From JBGCFO01 sp045106955 (GTDB taxonomy: Bacteria; Pseudomonadota; Alphaproteobacteria; Rickettsiales; Rickettsiaceae): a stretch of 64,000 nt of DNA. Numbering within the stretch: position 1 is the first letter of the stretch; each line of letters opens with the position of its first letter. The translations under genes were made by a program, and so were the position numbers. The notes below the pieces were generated by a model. The model was not told the origin of the DNA. It worked only from the letters and a program-made list of their open reading frames with translations, and did no database searches. Shown piece by piece: positions 27,621 to 38,524 of this stretch. The DNA lies in NCBI GenBank assembly GCA_045106955.1, contig JBGCFO010000019.1, forward strand, positions 7,208-71,207, read 5' to 3'.

Positions 27621-28747
27621 ATATCAATGTCCTGAATCTGATAATTACTATAATGAATACGTTTTTTAGTGAAGCTTAAAATAATTCCAGAGGAAATTGA
27701 AGTTGCAAAAATAGAAGATCCTCCATAACTAATGAATGGCAACGTAATTCCTTTAGTTGGTAATAAATTCAAAGTTACACCGATATTTATTAACGCTTGA
27801 AGCCCAAACTGAGAGGTAATTCCAACTATGGTAAATTGTACAAATTTATCATTTTCGTTTAATACCATAATTAAGGCTTTAATGATTATAAATGCAAATA
27901 CTAATATTATTATTAAGCAAAACATCGTTCCAAACTCTTCTCCTGCTACAGCAAAGATAAAATCGCTATGCAAATCTGGCAGCGATTGCTTAATCACTCC
28001 TTCTCCAGGTCCTGTGCCATATAATCCGCCGTTTGCAAAGGCATTAATAGATTTGTTAACTTGGTAATTTTGAGTAATATCAGTATCTAGAAATTTATTA
28101 ATTCTATCAGCAACATGAGGTATATATAAATACGTACAAAATATCGATATAATTCCAGCAATAAATGCAATTATCATCCATAACATTGGAAAACCCGCGA
28201 TGAAGATTTGTATTGCAAATACTGCTGTTAACATTATTAAATTGCCAATATCTGGCTGAGTAATTAACAGTACAGCTATGATAAGATATAAGCTAAAACA
28301 TGGGATAAAATTTGCTTTATTATTTTGAAAGCCCAAAGATAATATCCAAGCGCTTACAACAAGAAAAAATGGCTTAATAAATTCAGAAGGTTGCAGAGAT
28401 ATACCAAGGATACTTATCCATCTCTTTGCTCCCTTGGCTTCGTATCCATAAAATTTTACTAATATGAGCAATATTATTCCTGCAAATAAACCCAGGATTG
28501 CCACTCGTCTGATATATTGTTTATTCATTGACGATAATGCAATTATTATTACTGCTGCTATAGATAAATATATAGATTGCCTAAATATAAAATAACCAGA
28601 AGGCAAACCGAGTTTAAAAGCTATAATTGGGCTAGATGTACTTACTAGCAACATGCTGAAGCCAAATAATATTAAAAATGCTACAATAATTTGTTGATCG
28701 ATACTTCTATACCAATTTCTAATATAAAAGTAATTAGCATGATTCAT
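27608..28747 (-). CDS. ftsW: septal peptidoglycan polymerase FtsW
   Basis: 379 residues with about ten membrane segments. SEDS-family motifs are visible: GAKRWISILGISLQPSEF, the large loop with GLYGTGPGEGVIKQSLPD, and the C-terminal LPTKGITLPFISYGGSS. It polymerises glycan strands at the division septum, working with a class B penicillin-binding protein not in this window. Located between obgE (12 bases) and murG (overlap). Confidence 0.96.
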   Translation of the reverse strand: MNHANYFYIRNWYRSIDQQIIVAFLILFGFSMLLVSTSSPIIAFKLGLPSGYFIFRQSIYLSIAAVIIIALSSMNKQYIRRVAILGLFAGIILLILVKFYGYEAKGAKRWISILGISLQPSEFIKPFFLVVSAWILSLGFQNNKANFIPCFSLYLIIAVLLITQPDIGNLIMLTAVFAIQIFIAGFPMLWMIIAFIAGIISIFCTYLYIPHVADRINKFLDTDITQNYQVNKSINAFANGGLYGTGPGEGVIKQSLPDLHSDFIFAVAGEEFGTMFCLIIILVFAFIIIKALIMVLNENDKFVQFTIVGITSQFGLQALINIGVTLNLLPTKGITLPFISYGGSSIFATSISSGIILSFTKKRIHYSNYQIQDIDICGR

Positions 28748-28759
28748 TGTAATAGGCCT

Positions 28760-29749
28760 TTATAATTTACTTTCATAATTTTTTAATTGATGCACAGTAA
28801 ATTCTAATACATTTTTCAAGTCTTTCTTTGTTTTAGCAGAAATAGTAAAAATACGATTTCCTAAGTTTAACTGATTTATCTTATCTTGCAATGCATCTTG
28901 CTCTAAAAGATCGCATTTATTTAGTAATATTATTACTTCTTTATTCATTAATAGATTGGAATAGGACTTTAATTCATTTTGAATGACGTTATAATCTTGT
29001 GATATATTAGCGCTAGTAATATCTATTACATGCAGCAATATTTTACATCGCTCTATGTGTTTTAAAAATCTATGACCAAGACCTTGACCTAAGTGAGCAT
29101 TTTGTATCAAGCCTGGAATGTCGGCTATAACAAATTCAATATCTTTATACTCTACCACTCCAAGCATTGGCTTTAAAGTTGTAAATGGATAATTTGCGAT
29201 CTTCGGCTTAGCAGAAGTAAGTACAGATAATAATGTAGATTTACCAGCATTTGGCAAACCAACTAGGCCAACATCAGATAAGTATTTTAATTTTAACCAC
29301 ATCGACATCTCCTCTCCAATTTCGCCTTTGGTATGTTGATAAGGAGTTTGATTCTTAGATGATTTAAATCGGGAATTGCCTAAACCGCCTTTACCGCCCT
29401 TTATGATAATAAATTCTTCATTATGTTTGATAAAATCGTAGATCATGATATTTCCGTCTTCAGAGAATATTTGAGTACCTATCGGCACTTCTAGAATTAA
29501 CGCTTCAGCCGATTTGCCAGTTTTATTTGATCCTTGACCATGAGAGCCATTTTTTGCTTTAAAATGCTGTTTATATCTGAAGTGGATTAATGTATTGATA
29601 TTCACATTAGCTCGAAAAATAATAGCTCCACCGTTTCCACCATCTCCGCCATTGGGCCCACCTTTGGGAATAAACTTTTCACGCCTAAAGCTTACGCATC
29701 CATCTCCACCATTTCCAGCTTTAATGTATATTTTAGTTTCATCTATCAT
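28760..29749 (-). CDS. obgE: GTPase ObgE/CgtA
   Basis: 329 residues. The glycine-rich Obg domain covers about residues 1-158 ([20 protein letters not shown]), followed by the G domain with GLPNAGKST near 167-175, the DIPGL switch, and NKCDLL. The variable C-terminal extension is missing, as in other short alphaproteobacterial forms. It is a ribosome-associated GTPase needed for 50S maturation and growth. Its place between lpxL and ftsW within a wall cluster is unusual for the gene. Confidence 0.96.
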   Translation of the reverse strand: MIDETKIYIKAGNGGDGCVSFRREKFIPKGGPNGGDGGNGGAIIFRANVNINTLIHFRYKQHFKAKNGSHGQGSNKTGKSAEALILEVPIGTQIFSEDGNIMIYDFIKHNEEFIIIKGGKGGLGNSRFKSSKNQTPYQHTKGEIGEEMSMWLKLKYLSDVGLVGLPNAGKSTLLSVLTSAKPKIANYPFTTLKPMLGVVEYKDIEFVIADIPGLIQNAHLGQGLGHRFLKHIERCKILLHVIDITSANISQDYNVIQNELKSYSNLLMNKEVIILLNKCDLLEQDALQDKINQLNLGNRIFTISAKTKKDLKNVLEFTVHQLKNYESKL

Positions 29750-29774
29750 TTTTATTATAGTAATTGATTATAGT

Positions 29775-30680
29775 TTATATAGTATGTTTAATACCCCAGC
29801 GATCATGTAGCCAAAACCATTGTTCTGGATGTTCAATCACCCATGATTCTAAAATTTGATTTATTAGCAATGTTGTATTATAGCAATCTTCATTAAAGTT
29901 TCCTGTAGAATTGATTTTTATTTCTGGGTGAATAATAATTTTAAAATTACTGCCATTTATTCTTATCATTTGCATTGGTATTAAAGCATAGTTAAATTTG
30001 AGAGCAATTTTAGCAGGAGCGTCTGTTGTCATAGCATCTTTTGCTAAAAATGGCACTTTGATCGATTCATTCATTTTTTGATCAACTAACATTATTAAAC
30101 AATCTTTATTTTTAATTGTTTGTAATAATTTTTTATCGATTTTACAGTCCTTAGGGACAAGATTAAAGTTATCTTTTTGCCTTAGTTTTTTCACTATAGA
30201 ATCTATATATGGATTATTTGATTTTCTATAGATTGTAGAAAATTTTACCCCAAATTCGCGATAGATGTTTGATATCATATCCCAATTAGCAAAATGCCCT
30301 CCAAATAAGATAAAAGGCCTATTTGATTCCTTTACCTTATTGACATTATGTATTCCATCAATTTGAATTCTATTTTTTATTTCGTTATAAGATAATGTAT
30401 TAAGATATGGAAATTCTCCAACAAATCTACCAAAATTATCCCACATACCATCAACAATTTTAGGTATATTGAGTGATGATTTTGTAGAATTGAGATTAGA
30501 TAAATTTTGTAAATTCTTAACAACTAGCTTATTAATTGGTAATCTTGGGCCTATAGCTTTAAATATTGTACTCATAATTTTCGATGAACGATCAATGCCA
30601 AACCATCTCAATATCCACATTAAAATAATTAATAAGATATATTCAATAAGGTATCTAATCTTCTTTAGTAATTGCTTCAT
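29775..30680 (-). CDS. lpxL: lipid A biosynthesis acyltransferase
   Basis: 301 residues with an N-terminal membrane anchor (residues 10-28) and the HX4D catalytic motif His129-Asp134 in GGHFANWDM. Other family pieces are DQKMNESIKVPFLAKDAMT and the end PEQWFWLHDRW. It transfers a secondary acyl chain to the Kdo-lipid A precursor. It overlaps lpxK by 26 bases. LpxL and LpxM/HtrB subtypes cannot be separated here. Confidence 0.9.
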   Translation of the reverse strand: MKQLLKKIRYLIEYILLIILMWILRWFGIDRSSKIMSTIFKAIGPRLPINKLVVKNLQNLSNLNSTKSSLNIPKIVDGMWDNFGRFVGEFPYLNTLSYNEIKNRIQIDGIHNVNKVKESNRPFILFGGHFANWDMISNIYREFGVKFSTIYRKSNNPYIDSIVKKLRQKDNFNLVPKDCKIDKKLLQTIKNKDCLIMLVDQKMNESIKVPFLAKDAMTTDAPAKIALKFNYALIPMQMIRINGSNFKIIIHPEIKINSTGNFNEDCYNTTLLINQILESWVIEHPEQWFWLHDRWGIKHTI

Positions 30681-31668
30681 ATATTAAATTTATAAAATCT
30701 TTATAATTTTTGCAGGTTAATATTACATCAAAGCTAATTAAATCTGGTATATTTTGATATAATTTCACATAGTCTTTAGATGTAGTCAATAGTCTAGCGT
30801 TATGTTGATTAGCAATTGTAATTAAATTTCGACAATCTCTTTTAGTATAATTATGATGATCTGGAAAGAATTCATGGTACAATATCTTAACCCCATGATT
30901 TTTCAATGTCACTAAAAACCTTTCTGGATTGCCAATTCCGCAAAATACAACATATTCTTGGGATAAATCTAATTTGATGTTTGGAGTGATATTTGCTTGT
31001 AATATCGGTATATTGAGATTTGTTAAATAACGCTTATATTTTGGATTATTTTCAATTATATCTTCATGTTTTTCTAATTGCAAAGATGATGTGATTAAAA
31101 ATATAGCGTTGGATTTTTTTAATGCATTAGTAGCTGGTTCACGCATTGGGCCAGATGGCACAAGATATCCATTACCGAACCATCTTGATTCATCTATTGT
31201 AGTTATTGTGAAATCTTTATGGAAACTAGGATTTTGCATCCCATCGTCAACAATAATAATGCGTGGATTTAGAGATTCAATGATTGAATGTGCGTATTTG
31301 ATCTTACTTGCTGCTATTACCGTGCCATATTGCAATAACATACATGATTCATCACCTACTTGATCACTAGTATGCTCTTTAGTAACTAGAACTGCCCCTT
31401 TTAAATTAGAATTATATGCTTTTGTCATTATTGCAAATGAAATATTGAGAGATTTAAGCGCTTTTGCAAGTAGTATTACTAATTGTGTTTTTCCGCTACC
31501 TCCAACTGTGATATTACCTATGCAAATAACATAAGCTGGTAAGCGCTGAGTTTTTACACAATATTTCCTTAACCAAAAACAAAGAAAATATATTAGAGTA
31601 AATGGCAGCAAAATTAATGCTAATATACTTTTCCTTCTATCCCAAAATTGCGGGTAAACTAATTTCAT
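30655..31668 (-). CDS. lpxK: tetraacyldisaccharide 4'-kinase
   Basis: 337 residues, an N-terminal membrane segment (about 14-34), then the Walker A motif GNITVGGSGKTQ at residues 51-62 and the Walker B-like IIVDDGMQNP. It phosphorylates the lipid A disaccharide at the 4' position at the inner membrane. It is followed by lpxL with an overlap and preceded by ftsQ 13 bases upstream, so lipid A and division genes are transcribed together. Confidence 0.94.
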   Translation of the reverse strand: MKLVYPQFWDRRKSILALILLPFTLIYFLCFWLRKYCVKTQRLPAYVICIGNITVGGSGKTQLVILLAKALKSLNISFAIMTKAYNSNLKGAVLVTKEHTSDQVGDESCMLLQYGTVIAASKIKYAHSIIESLNPRIIIVDDGMQNPSFHKDFTITTIDESRWFGNGYLVPSGPMREPATNALKKSNAIFLITSSLQLEKHEDIIENNPKYKRYLTNLNIPILQANITPNIKLDLSQEYVVFCGIGNPERFLVTLKNHGVKILYHEFFPDHHNYTKRDCRNLITIANQHNARLLTTSKDYVKLYQNIPDLISFDVILTCKNYKDFINLIYEAITKED

Positions 31669-31681
31669 GATGTTTTTGGCA

Positions 31682-32461
31682 TTAAGATTTTGTAATGTAG
31701 AATTTATTTGAATCTCGCAAATCTATCATCTTAAATTGACAGTTATCAAGATCGATTTTACTAACATATTCCAATGCTTCCAAGAAGTCTTTTTCAGGCA
31801 TTTTAACGATAATAGAGCCAAGATATAAATCCCACCTACGTTCTCCATAGCGCACAGCTGATTTAAAGTTCTTTTGTAGCATTGGATAATTGTTAATTTG
31901 CATAAGCATTGTATTGGCATAAATATTTGCTCCTTTACCAACAATATGAGGAAGGTTAGAAAATTTACCTAAATTACTAGTTATTTTATACCCTTCATTA
32001 TCAATTAAATATAATTTTTTATTAATTTGCCATATTGCTATTGGCTCTCTCTCCGTGATATTGATATACAATATATGAGGTAGTTTACGTTGTATTTCTA
32101 CTTTTTTAACCCAAGGATCTGTTAGTATGTGATATTTTAATTCATTTATATCAATAGCAAAAATAGAGATTTTATCTTTATTTTTAAAATTAGTAAGCAT
32201 ATGATTTACAGAAGCATTATCATAACCAGTAATAATCATATCTTTCAAATCAAACCCTAATCTTGCAGTTACTTCATCAAATTTATTCCTGATATTGAGC
32301 TTTGTTGTAGCAAATGCTTTAGTAAAGCAAAATGCGCATATTAGCCCAATAATTGTGATTTGCAGAACTAATTTGATTCTAAAATAAAGCAATGCAATCT
32401 TTCTTTTAAAAGATATTGTAATTGCTTTTTGTTTAATATTAATTTTAGAATTTTTACTCAT
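31682..32461 (-). CDS. ftsQ: cell division protein FtsQ
   Basis: 259 residues: a basic cytoplasmic start, one membrane segment (about 30-50), then a POTRA domain (residues about 90-160, DPWVKKVEIQRKLPHILYIN then ITEREPIAIW) and the beta domain (VDNEGYKI, RRWDLYLGSIIVKMP). It links early and late divisome proteins in the periplasm. It overlaps ddl by four bases. ftsA and ftsZ, its usual followers, are absent and lpxK takes their place. Confidence 0.92.
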   Translation of the reverse strand: MSKNSKINIKQKAITISFKRKIALLYFRIKLVLQITIIGLICAFCFTKAFATTKLNIRNKFDEVTARLGFDLKDMIITGYDNASVNHMLTNFKNKDKISIFAIDINELKYHILTDPWVKKVEIQRKLPHILYINITEREPIAIWQINKKLYLIDNEGYKITSNLGKFSNLPHIVGKGANIYANTMLMQINNYPMLQKNFKSAVRYGERRWDLYLGSIIVKMPEKDFLEALEYVSKIDLDNCQFKMIDLRDSNKFYITKS

Positions 32462-33411
32462 GATTCAAACGCGGCATCTTTAATTAGTTGTTCTATCATA
32501 CCATCGAAACCAATAGGATTATCATTTGCTATTTCTAGGGTTGTTGAGTTTTTGGTTAGGCCAGGATGAGTATTAATTTCAAGTATATAGGGCTTATTGG
32601 TTCTTTTGCATATTATAAATTCAGCTCGAATTATCCCGCTGCATCCAAAGACGCGATAGATCTTTTCAGATATGCTAGTTAGTTCATCATGAATTTTAGA
32701 TTCGATATTAGGTACGATGTGATTCGAAAATCCATCTTTATATTTTGCATCATAATCATAGAATTTAGCATTTAATGGAACAACTTCAAGCATTCCAAGT
32801 ACTTTGCCATTGAGTACTGCCACTTGAATTTCAGATCCAGAAATATACTCTTCAACAAGAGCTTTATCTCCATACTGGAATTTATAGTTTTTAATATCAA
32901 ATTTATCCTCAGGAAAAACAATCTCAACTCCTATGCTTGAGCCTTGATTTAATGGTTTTAATACATAAGGACGATTCATTGGATCAAGAATAGGCTGATC
33001 TTGTTTAGTAATTATAATACAATTTGGTGTGTTGATGTCGCATGCTTTGAACATCATTTTTGCCTTTTCTTTATTCAATGCTATAGATGATGCTACGATT
33101 CCACTATGAGTGTATGGGATTTGTATTATATTTAATAATCCAGCAAGACATCCATCTTCTCCATAAGTTCCGTGTAAACAATTAAATACTACATCTGGCT
33201 TAATCTCCTTTAAAACATTAGCAATATCGCGTCCCATGTCAATTAATGTAACTTGATAACCTAATTTGATTAGTGTATTTAATACATTTTGAGATGACAT
33301 GAATGACACCTCTCTCTCTTTAGAAAGACCGCCTGCAATTAGGGCGATATGAGATTTGCCAATAGTTGCGTGTTTTGTTATTTTTGAATACTGATTTGAT
33401 ATGTCATTCAT
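32458..33411 (-). CDS. ddl: D-alanine--D-alanine ligase
   Basis: 317 residues, ATP-grasp fold. GGLSKEREVSFMSSQNV is the N-terminal signature, CLHGTYGEDG the substrate loop, and RAEFIICKRTNKPYILEINTHPGLTK (broken here by no insertion) contains the metal-binding Glu and Asn residues. It makes the D-Ala-D-Ala end of the wall stem peptide. It overlaps murB by 8 bases and ftsQ by 4. Confidence 0.96.
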   Translation of the reverse strand: MNDISNQYSKITKHATIGKSHIALIAGGLSKEREVSFMSSQNVLNTLIKLGYQVTLIDMGRDIANVLKEIKPDVVFNCLHGTYGEDGCLAGLLNIIQIPYTHSGIVASSIALNKEKAKMMFKACDINTPNCIIITKQDQPILDPMNRPYVLKPLNQGSSIGVEIVFPEDKFDIKNYKFQYGDKALVEEYISGSEIQVAVLNGKVLGMLEVVPLNAKFYDYDAKYKDGFSNHIVPNIESKIHDELTSISEKIYRVFGCSGIIRAEFIICKRTNKPYILEINTHPGLTKNSTTLEIANDNPIGFDGMIEQLIKDAAFES

Positions 33412-34306
33412 TACTATGTTTACCTATTATTTTTATTTCCCATTTTAACTCTATAGATGTTTTTTTAACTACCATTTTTTTTACATAATTACCCAATTTC
33501 TCTAGATCGCTGGCTCTTGCACTCCCATGATTAATCATGAAATTACAGTGTAATTCTGATATAGATGCGTCGCCGAGTTTATATCCTCTCATATTTACTT
33601 CGTCAATTAATTTCCAAGCTTTTAATTCAGGCGATGGGTTTTTAAATGTACTTCCACCCGTTTTAGAGCAAGTAGGTTGAGAATTTTTTCTATGCTTAAG
33701 GTAATTTTGCATTAAATTATTGATTTGCGCTTTATCTCCTTTAATGCATTTGAAATATGCTTTTGTAAATATAAGATTATCTGGTAAGTTATTTGATCTA
33801 TATTTAAAACCTATTTCATCTACATTAAATTTATACAAGTTACCTTTTAAATCTAACGCTTCAATAGCAAGAATTATATCTTTATATGTGCAATTATAAG
33901 CTCCAGCATTCATCGCGATTCCACCACCTACTGTACCAGGGATGCCAATTAAAAACTCAAATCCAGAAATATCATGTTGAGCGCAAAATTTTGCAAGATT
34001 AATATTCAAGCATCCAGCAGATACAGCTAAAATGTTATTATCATTATATGTCGTTAGATCAATATCAGTAAAGTTTTTGCCAAGTTTAATTACGATACCG
34101 TCGCAACCTCCATCTCGTATTATAAGATTTGACCCAGCTCCAATTACATGTAGCGGAATATCACCTTGAGTTTGTTTTAAGAAATTAACTAAATCTTGTG
34201 TATCATTTGGTTTGAATAGCGTTCCAGGCCCTCCTACTTTAAACCATGTAAGGTTGCTAAGATTGTAGTTTATTTTGTATATTCCATCGATTTTCGGCAA
34301 TATCAT
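33404..34306 (-). CDS. murB: UDP-N-acetylenolpyruvoylglucosamine reductase
   Basis: 300 residues, type II-like Mur[15 protein letters not shown] and [12 protein letters not shown] mark the FAD-binding part, [17 protein letters not shown] follows, and GGSTFKNP holds the catalytic Ser. It reduces the enolpyruvyl group to make UDP-MurNAc. It overlaps murC by four bases and ddl by eight. Confidence 0.97.
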   Translation of the reverse strand: MILPKIDGIYKINYNLSNLTWFKVGGPGTLFKPNDTQDLVNFLKQTQGDIPLHVIGAGSNLIIRDGGCDGIVIKLGKNFTDIDLTTYNDNNILAVSAGCLNINLAKFCAQHDISGFEFLIGIPGTVGGGIAMNAGAYNCTYKDIILAIEALDLKGNLYKFNVDEIGFKYRSNNLPDNLIFTKAYFKCIKGDKAQINNLMQNYLKHRKNSQPTCSKTGGSTFKNPSPELKAWKLIDEVNMRGYKLGDASISELHCNFMINHGSARASDLEKLGNYVKKMVVKKTSIELKWEIKIIGKHSNE

Positions 34307-35745
34307 TTTGATACAAAATCTTTCATTTTATTTGGCAATTCATTTGCCCAATTAGAAACATTGCCAGCTCCCATCATAATCAACATATCGCCACAAGAAC
34401 ATTCTTGTGATAGAATATCTGGTATCATATCTGGGTTAGCTAAGAATTTAACATTAATATTAGTCTTATCTTTTATTGCATCTATCAAAGCTTGACTAGA
34501 AACTCCATAAATTGGTTTCTCGCCAGCTGTATATATATCGCTGATATATAGTTGATTTACACCCTTGAAACATTGTACAAAATCATCAAAAAGTGATTCT
34601 AACCTTGAAAACCTATGTGGTTGAAATATTGCAATTAATTTATTACTTTGTTTTTTTGATAGTGTTAAAAGTGCTGTTGCTATTGTAGCTTTAATTTCAA
34701 CTGGATGGTGAGCATAGTCATCTATAACAATCGTTCCACGATGCTCTCCAACTTTGGTAAATCTTCTTTTGATGCCATCAAAATTATTAAATCCGGATTT
34801 AATGCTGTTCATATCAAAATGAAGTTCTATCGCTATAGCAATAGCAGCTAATGAATTTAGAACGTTATGTATTCCCTGCATAGGAATTGTAATATCTTTT
34901 ATTACTTTAAATCCATCATTAGTTGGAAAATGAATTTCTACATCAAATGTGGATGAAATTAAGTCGTGCCTAATATTTACAGCCTTGATATTTGCATCAG
35001 AAGATTTTATTCCATATGTAATGATTTTACGTTCTGTATTGTTATGAATTATTTCTGATACTACTGGATTATCTATACACGCTATTGCAAAACCATAAAA
35101 TGGTAGATTACTAATAAATTGTTTAAATGATTTTTTTAAATTATCAAAGTTTCTATAGAAATCCAAATGCTCAGGATCAATATTAGTGATAACAGCAATT
35201 GTTGCAGGGATTTTTACAAATGTAGCATCTGATTCATCAGCTTCTGCTATTAAATAATCTCCATTACCTAAATACGCATTGGTCTTTTTATGGTTTATAA
35301 TACCTCCGTTAATAACGGTTGGCATAAGACCTTCAGATTCAAATAAACATGCTATAAGTGATGTTGTAGTGGTTTTACCATGGGAGCCAGACACAGCTAT
35401 CGAACATTTGAATCTCATTAATTCAGCAAGCATTTCTGATCGCGTAATTACTGGAATTTGATAGAGTAGGGCGCCTTGAACTTCTTGATTGTCTGGTTGA
35501 ATTGCAGTTGATATAACAACATATGATACATTTTGTATGTTATCCTTACTATGATTGCTGAATATTTTAATTCCTAAATTAGATAATCTTTGAGTATTTG
35601 CATTCATTGAAATATCAGATCCTTGGATATGATAACCAAGATTATACATTATCTCAGCTATTCCGCTCATTCCAATACCACCTATGCCAACAAAGTGAAT
35701 AATACCTAAACTGCCATGAAATTTCTTTCTCTCTAGTAAGATCAC
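34303..35745 (-). CDS. murC: UDP-N-acetylmuramate--L-alanine ligase
   Basis: 480 residues from a GTG at 35745. The dinucleotide-like N-terminal motif [12 protein letters not shown], the ATP loop [10 protein letters not shown] and the later [10 protein letters not shown] are all present. It adds L-Ala to UDP-MurNAc. The open frame extends to an ATG at 35793 inside acpS, but the family normally starts only a few residues before the HFVGIGG motif and, from memory, rickettsial MurC begins at the equivalent of 35745. Neither start has a clear ribosome-binding site, so the exact start is open. Confidence 0.9.
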   Translation of the reverse strand: MILLERKKFHGSLGIIHFVGIGGIGMSGIAEIMYNLGYHIQGSDISMNANTQRLSNLGIKIFSNHSKDNIQNVSYVVISTAIQPDNQEVQGALLYQIPVITRSEMLAELMRFKCSIAVSGSHGKTTTTSLIACLFESEGLMPTVINGGIINHKKTNAYLGNGDYLIAEADESDATFVKIPATIAVITNIDPEHLDFYRNFDNLKKSFKQFISNLPFYGFAIACIDNPVVSEIIHNNTERKIITYGIKSSDANIKAVNIRHDLISSTFDVEIHFPTNDGFKVIKDITIPMQGIHNVLNSLAAIAIAIELHFDMNSIKSGFNNFDGIKRRFTKVGEHRGTIVIDDYAHHPVEIKATIATALLTLSKKQSNKLIAIFQPHRFSRLESLFDDFVQCFKGVNQLYISDIYTAGEKPIYGVSSQALIDAIKDKTNINVKFLANPDMIPDILSQECSCGDMLIMMGAGNVSNWANELPNKMKDFVSK

Positions 35746-35782
35746 GTAATTTTTTAATTTTATATATTTTACAACAAGAATA

Positions 35783-36178
35783 CTATACAACAACTATGGC
35801 AAAAGCAATAGATGATGGATAGTCATCGGAGATGGATAAATGTATATCAAAATGATCAATAGATTTTAATTCATATATTGCTTTACAAGCTTTTTTTGAA
35901 ATTTTTGCATATGGCTGACCTAATGCATTATTTAATATTGTAATATCATGAAATGCAATTTTACCAATTCCAATTCCTAAAGCTTTAGATATGGCTTCTT
36001 TTGCTGCAAAGCGTTTGGCTAAAAATTTTGCACAATGTTGATCTGACATTTTACTTGAGTATACAGACAATTCTTCTTTGTTAAGAATTTTATATTTGAA
36101 TTGAATCCCAATATTTTTTGATAATATTTTTTCTATGCGATTTATTTGAATTAAATCAGTTCCTATTCCCAGAATCAT
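35783..36178 (-). CDS. acpS: holo-[acyl-carrier-protein] synthase
   Basis: 131 residues. [17 protein letters not shown] holds the metal-binding Asp8, and [16 protein letters not shown] the conserved Lys-Glu. It transfers phosphopantetheine from CoA to acyl carrier protein. It overlaps the end of spoT by 23 bases; rpoZ-spoT-acpS is a familiar alphaproteobacterial order, usually with pyrE and pdxJ in between, which are missing here. Confidence 0.95.
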   Translation of the reverse strand: MILGIGTDLIQINRIEKILSKNIGIQFKYKILNKEELSVYSSKMSDQHCAKFLAKRFAAKEAISKALGIGIGKIAFHDITILNNALGQPYAKISKKACKAIYELKSIDHFDIHLSISDDYPSSIAFAIVVV

Positions 36179-37964
36179 GATAATAATTTGTGATTTGCAC
36201 TATATTAAAACGATTTGATAATTCAAGTATAATTTGGTCCATAACGTTTTTATTATTTACTTGAATTTCAAAATCAACATCATAATATTCTTTGTCTTTT
36301 TTTATAATGTTAAAATTAGTAATATTTCCATTATGATTTGATATTATTTGTGTTAGCAATGCTAGAGAGCCTATCTGATTAGCGATTCTAGCTTGCAATA
36401 TATATTGAATAATATTTTGATCTATTTGAATAGATTTTTCCTTAGCAGAATTAAAAGATATTTTATTTATTTGTGTATTATTTACCTCTTCGATTTTATA
36501 TTCATTTGTTTTATCGCGAATAATATGCTGATTTTGATTTCTTAAAAAACGTTTAATTTCTGATTTAGCTTTACCAGTTACAACGAATTTTTCCCACGCA
36601 GCTGATGGAGATTGATTAGGTGATGTAATAATCTCTACTTGATCTCCATTATTAAGCAATGATCTTAATGGGACAACTAAATTATTCACCTTTGCACCAA
36701 TGCATTTATTTCCTAATTTTGAATCAACAGCATATGCGAAGTCAATTATCGTTGCGCCTTTTGGCAAGGCGATTAAGTCTCCATTAATAGAAAAACAAAA
36801 TACTTGGTCATAATACATTGCGAGCTTTGTATCATGCAAAAATTCTTCACTATCCTTTGATTTAGATAAAATCGATAGTAACTCATTAATCCATAGATAT
36901 TGTTTTCCATCTGATAGATCTGGATATTGCTGTTTGTATTTCCAATGAGCTGCAACACCAAGTTCTGCAATATCATGCATTTGAGATGTACGTATTTGTA
37001 TTTCAATTTTTTGCTTTAACTCTCCAATAATGACAATTGTATGTAGAGATTGATAATTATTGCTTTTAGGAGTGCTAATAAAATCTTGAAAACTACCATG
37101 CACCATTTGGTATTTATCGTGCACTACACCTAAGATCTTATAACAATCGTAAACTGAATTTGCTATAATTCTAAATGCTATAATATCAGATAATTGCTCT
37201 AAACCAACTTGCTTGTTTTGCATTTTCATCCAGATAGAATATGGCGTTTTTTTGCGACCATAAACTTTTGCATTTATTTCTGCTTTGATTAGATTTGCAT
37301 TTAACTCTTCTACGATCATTTCTATCATATGATCATTATTGTCAGAAATATGTTCTAGACGCTCTATTATAGATTCTCTAATTTTTGGATGTAGAACTCG
37401 AAAACATATATCTTGTAATTCGCTTTTAATTTGCTGCATGCCTATTCTTTCTGCAAGAGAAGTATATATTTCCATTGTCTCCATCGCTTTTCGCGTTCTT
37501 TTTTCTGGAGATTTAACAAAATCAATAGTCCTCATATTATCCAATCTATCAGCAAGCTTTACCAACAACACTCGGATATCCTCGCTCATTGCTAGTAGTA
37601 ATTTACGAAAATTCTCTGCCTGCCTGACATTGTCTGGCATAAACTCAATTTTAGATAATTTAGTGACTCCATCTACAAGTTTTGCTATTTCTTGACCAAA
37701 ATGTTTAGCAACCTCGTCTAATGTGAGTTCTGTATCCTCCACTGTGTCATGAAGTATAGCGGTAATTACAGATGCGCTATCTAATTTCATGTCTACAGCA
37801 ACAATTTTTGCTACGTTTAATGGGTGGTGATAATAAGGTTGACCAGATTCTCTAAGTTGATTTTGATGATAATATATAGCGAATTCTATGGATTTGATAA
37901 CTTGCTTTTCATCATAATTTGGATCGTATACCTTAAGATTATCTAGAATTATGCAATAATCCAT
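36156..37964 (-). CDS. spoT: bifunctional (p)ppGpp synthetase/hydrolase
   Basis: 602 residues. The HD hydrolase domain has YYHHPLNVAK (His46-His47) and HDTVEDT (72-78). The synthetase domain has GRKKTPYSIWMK, SDIIAFRII, NNYQSLHT and EIQIRTSQMH, so both active sites look kept. A TGS domain (VFCFSINGDLIALPKGATII) and a C-terminal ACT-like domain follow. At 602 residues it is about 100 shorter than usual, mainly between TGS and ACT. It would set (p)ppGpp levels during starvation. Rickettsia species typically have only broken or split spoT copies, so a full-length one is notable. Confidence 0.94.
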   Translation of the reverse strand: MDYCIILDNLKVYDPNYDEKQVIKSIEFAIYYHQNQLRESGQPYYHHPLNVAKIVAVDMKLDSASVITAILHDTVEDTELTLDEVAKHFGQEIAKLVDGVTKLSKIEFMPDNVRQAENFRKLLLAMSEDIRVLLVKLADRLDNMRTIDFVKSPEKRTRKAMETMEIYTSLAERIGMQQIKSELQDICFRVLHPKIRESIIERLEHISDNNDHMIEMIVEELNANLIKAEINAKVYGRKKTPYSIWMKMQNKQVGLEQLSDIIAFRIIANSVYDCYKILGVVHDKYQMVHGSFQDFISTPKSNNYQSLHTIVIIGELKQKIEIQIRTSQMHDIAELGVAAHWKYKQQYPDLSDGKQYLWINELLSILSKSKDSEEFLHDTKLAMYYDQVFCFSINGDLIALPKGATIIDFAYAVDSKLGNKCIGAKVNNLVVPLRSLLNNGDQVEIITSPNQSPSAAWEKFVVTGKAKSEIKRFLRNQNQHIIRDKTNEYKIEEVNNTQINKISFNSAKEKSIQIDQNIIQYILQARIANQIGSLALLTQIISNHNGNITNFNIIKKDKEYYDVDFEIQVNNKNVMDQIILELSNRFNIVQITNYYHDSGNRN

Positions 37965-38017
37965 CTAATCCTCAAAAGTTAATTTTATATTTTAATTATT
38001 TATTATTACTTACTGTC

Positions 38018-38347
38018 TTAATCAATATCTTTTTCAGAATACTCAAAATTATCTAATATAAACTCATCTGATATGTCATCCATTCCATGATCATTATCTT
38101 GTTCGTTTTTAGGCTCTTGAGATGCAATATTTTCACTTTCTATATTTTGCTTTAGAGCATTTCTTAAAGCATCAATTTTGATAGTACCTTTCGCAATTTC
38201 TCTTAACGCAACAACTGGTTTTTTATCTTTACTTACGATTGTTGGTACGACGCCAGACTGAAGGTCTTTGGCCCTCTTTGTTGCTAACATTACTAATTCA
38301 AATCTACTTTCAACTTCATTGCAATCTTCTACAGTTATTCTTGCCAT
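38018..38347 (-). CDS. rpoZ: RNA polymerase omega subunit
   Basis: 109 residues; [22 protein letters not shown] is the standard start of omega, followed by RAKDLQSG and [13 protein letters not shown]. An acidic tail of about 40 residues is longer than usual. It helps assemble RNA polymerase and in some bacteria forms part of the ppGpp site. It is the first gene of the 12-gene minus-strand cluster. An AGGAG lies 11-12 bases before the ATG. Confidence 0.95.
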   Translation of the reverse strand: MARITVEDCNEVESRFELVMLATKRAKDLQSGVVPTIVSKDKKPVVALREIAKGTIKIDALRNALKQNIESENIASQEPKNEQDNDHGMDDISDEFILDNFEYSEKDID

Positions 38348-38524
38348 GATAAAATACGCTCCTACTAACTTAAATGATATACCTATGTAAGATATTGTAA
38401 ATCATATAAACTAAAATACAATATTTATCCTCAAATCATTTGTTATTTATTTTGTATAATTATAAAAATTAGACTAGACAAACAACTAAATATTGATTAT
38501 ACAATTACTTACATGCTTGCATTA

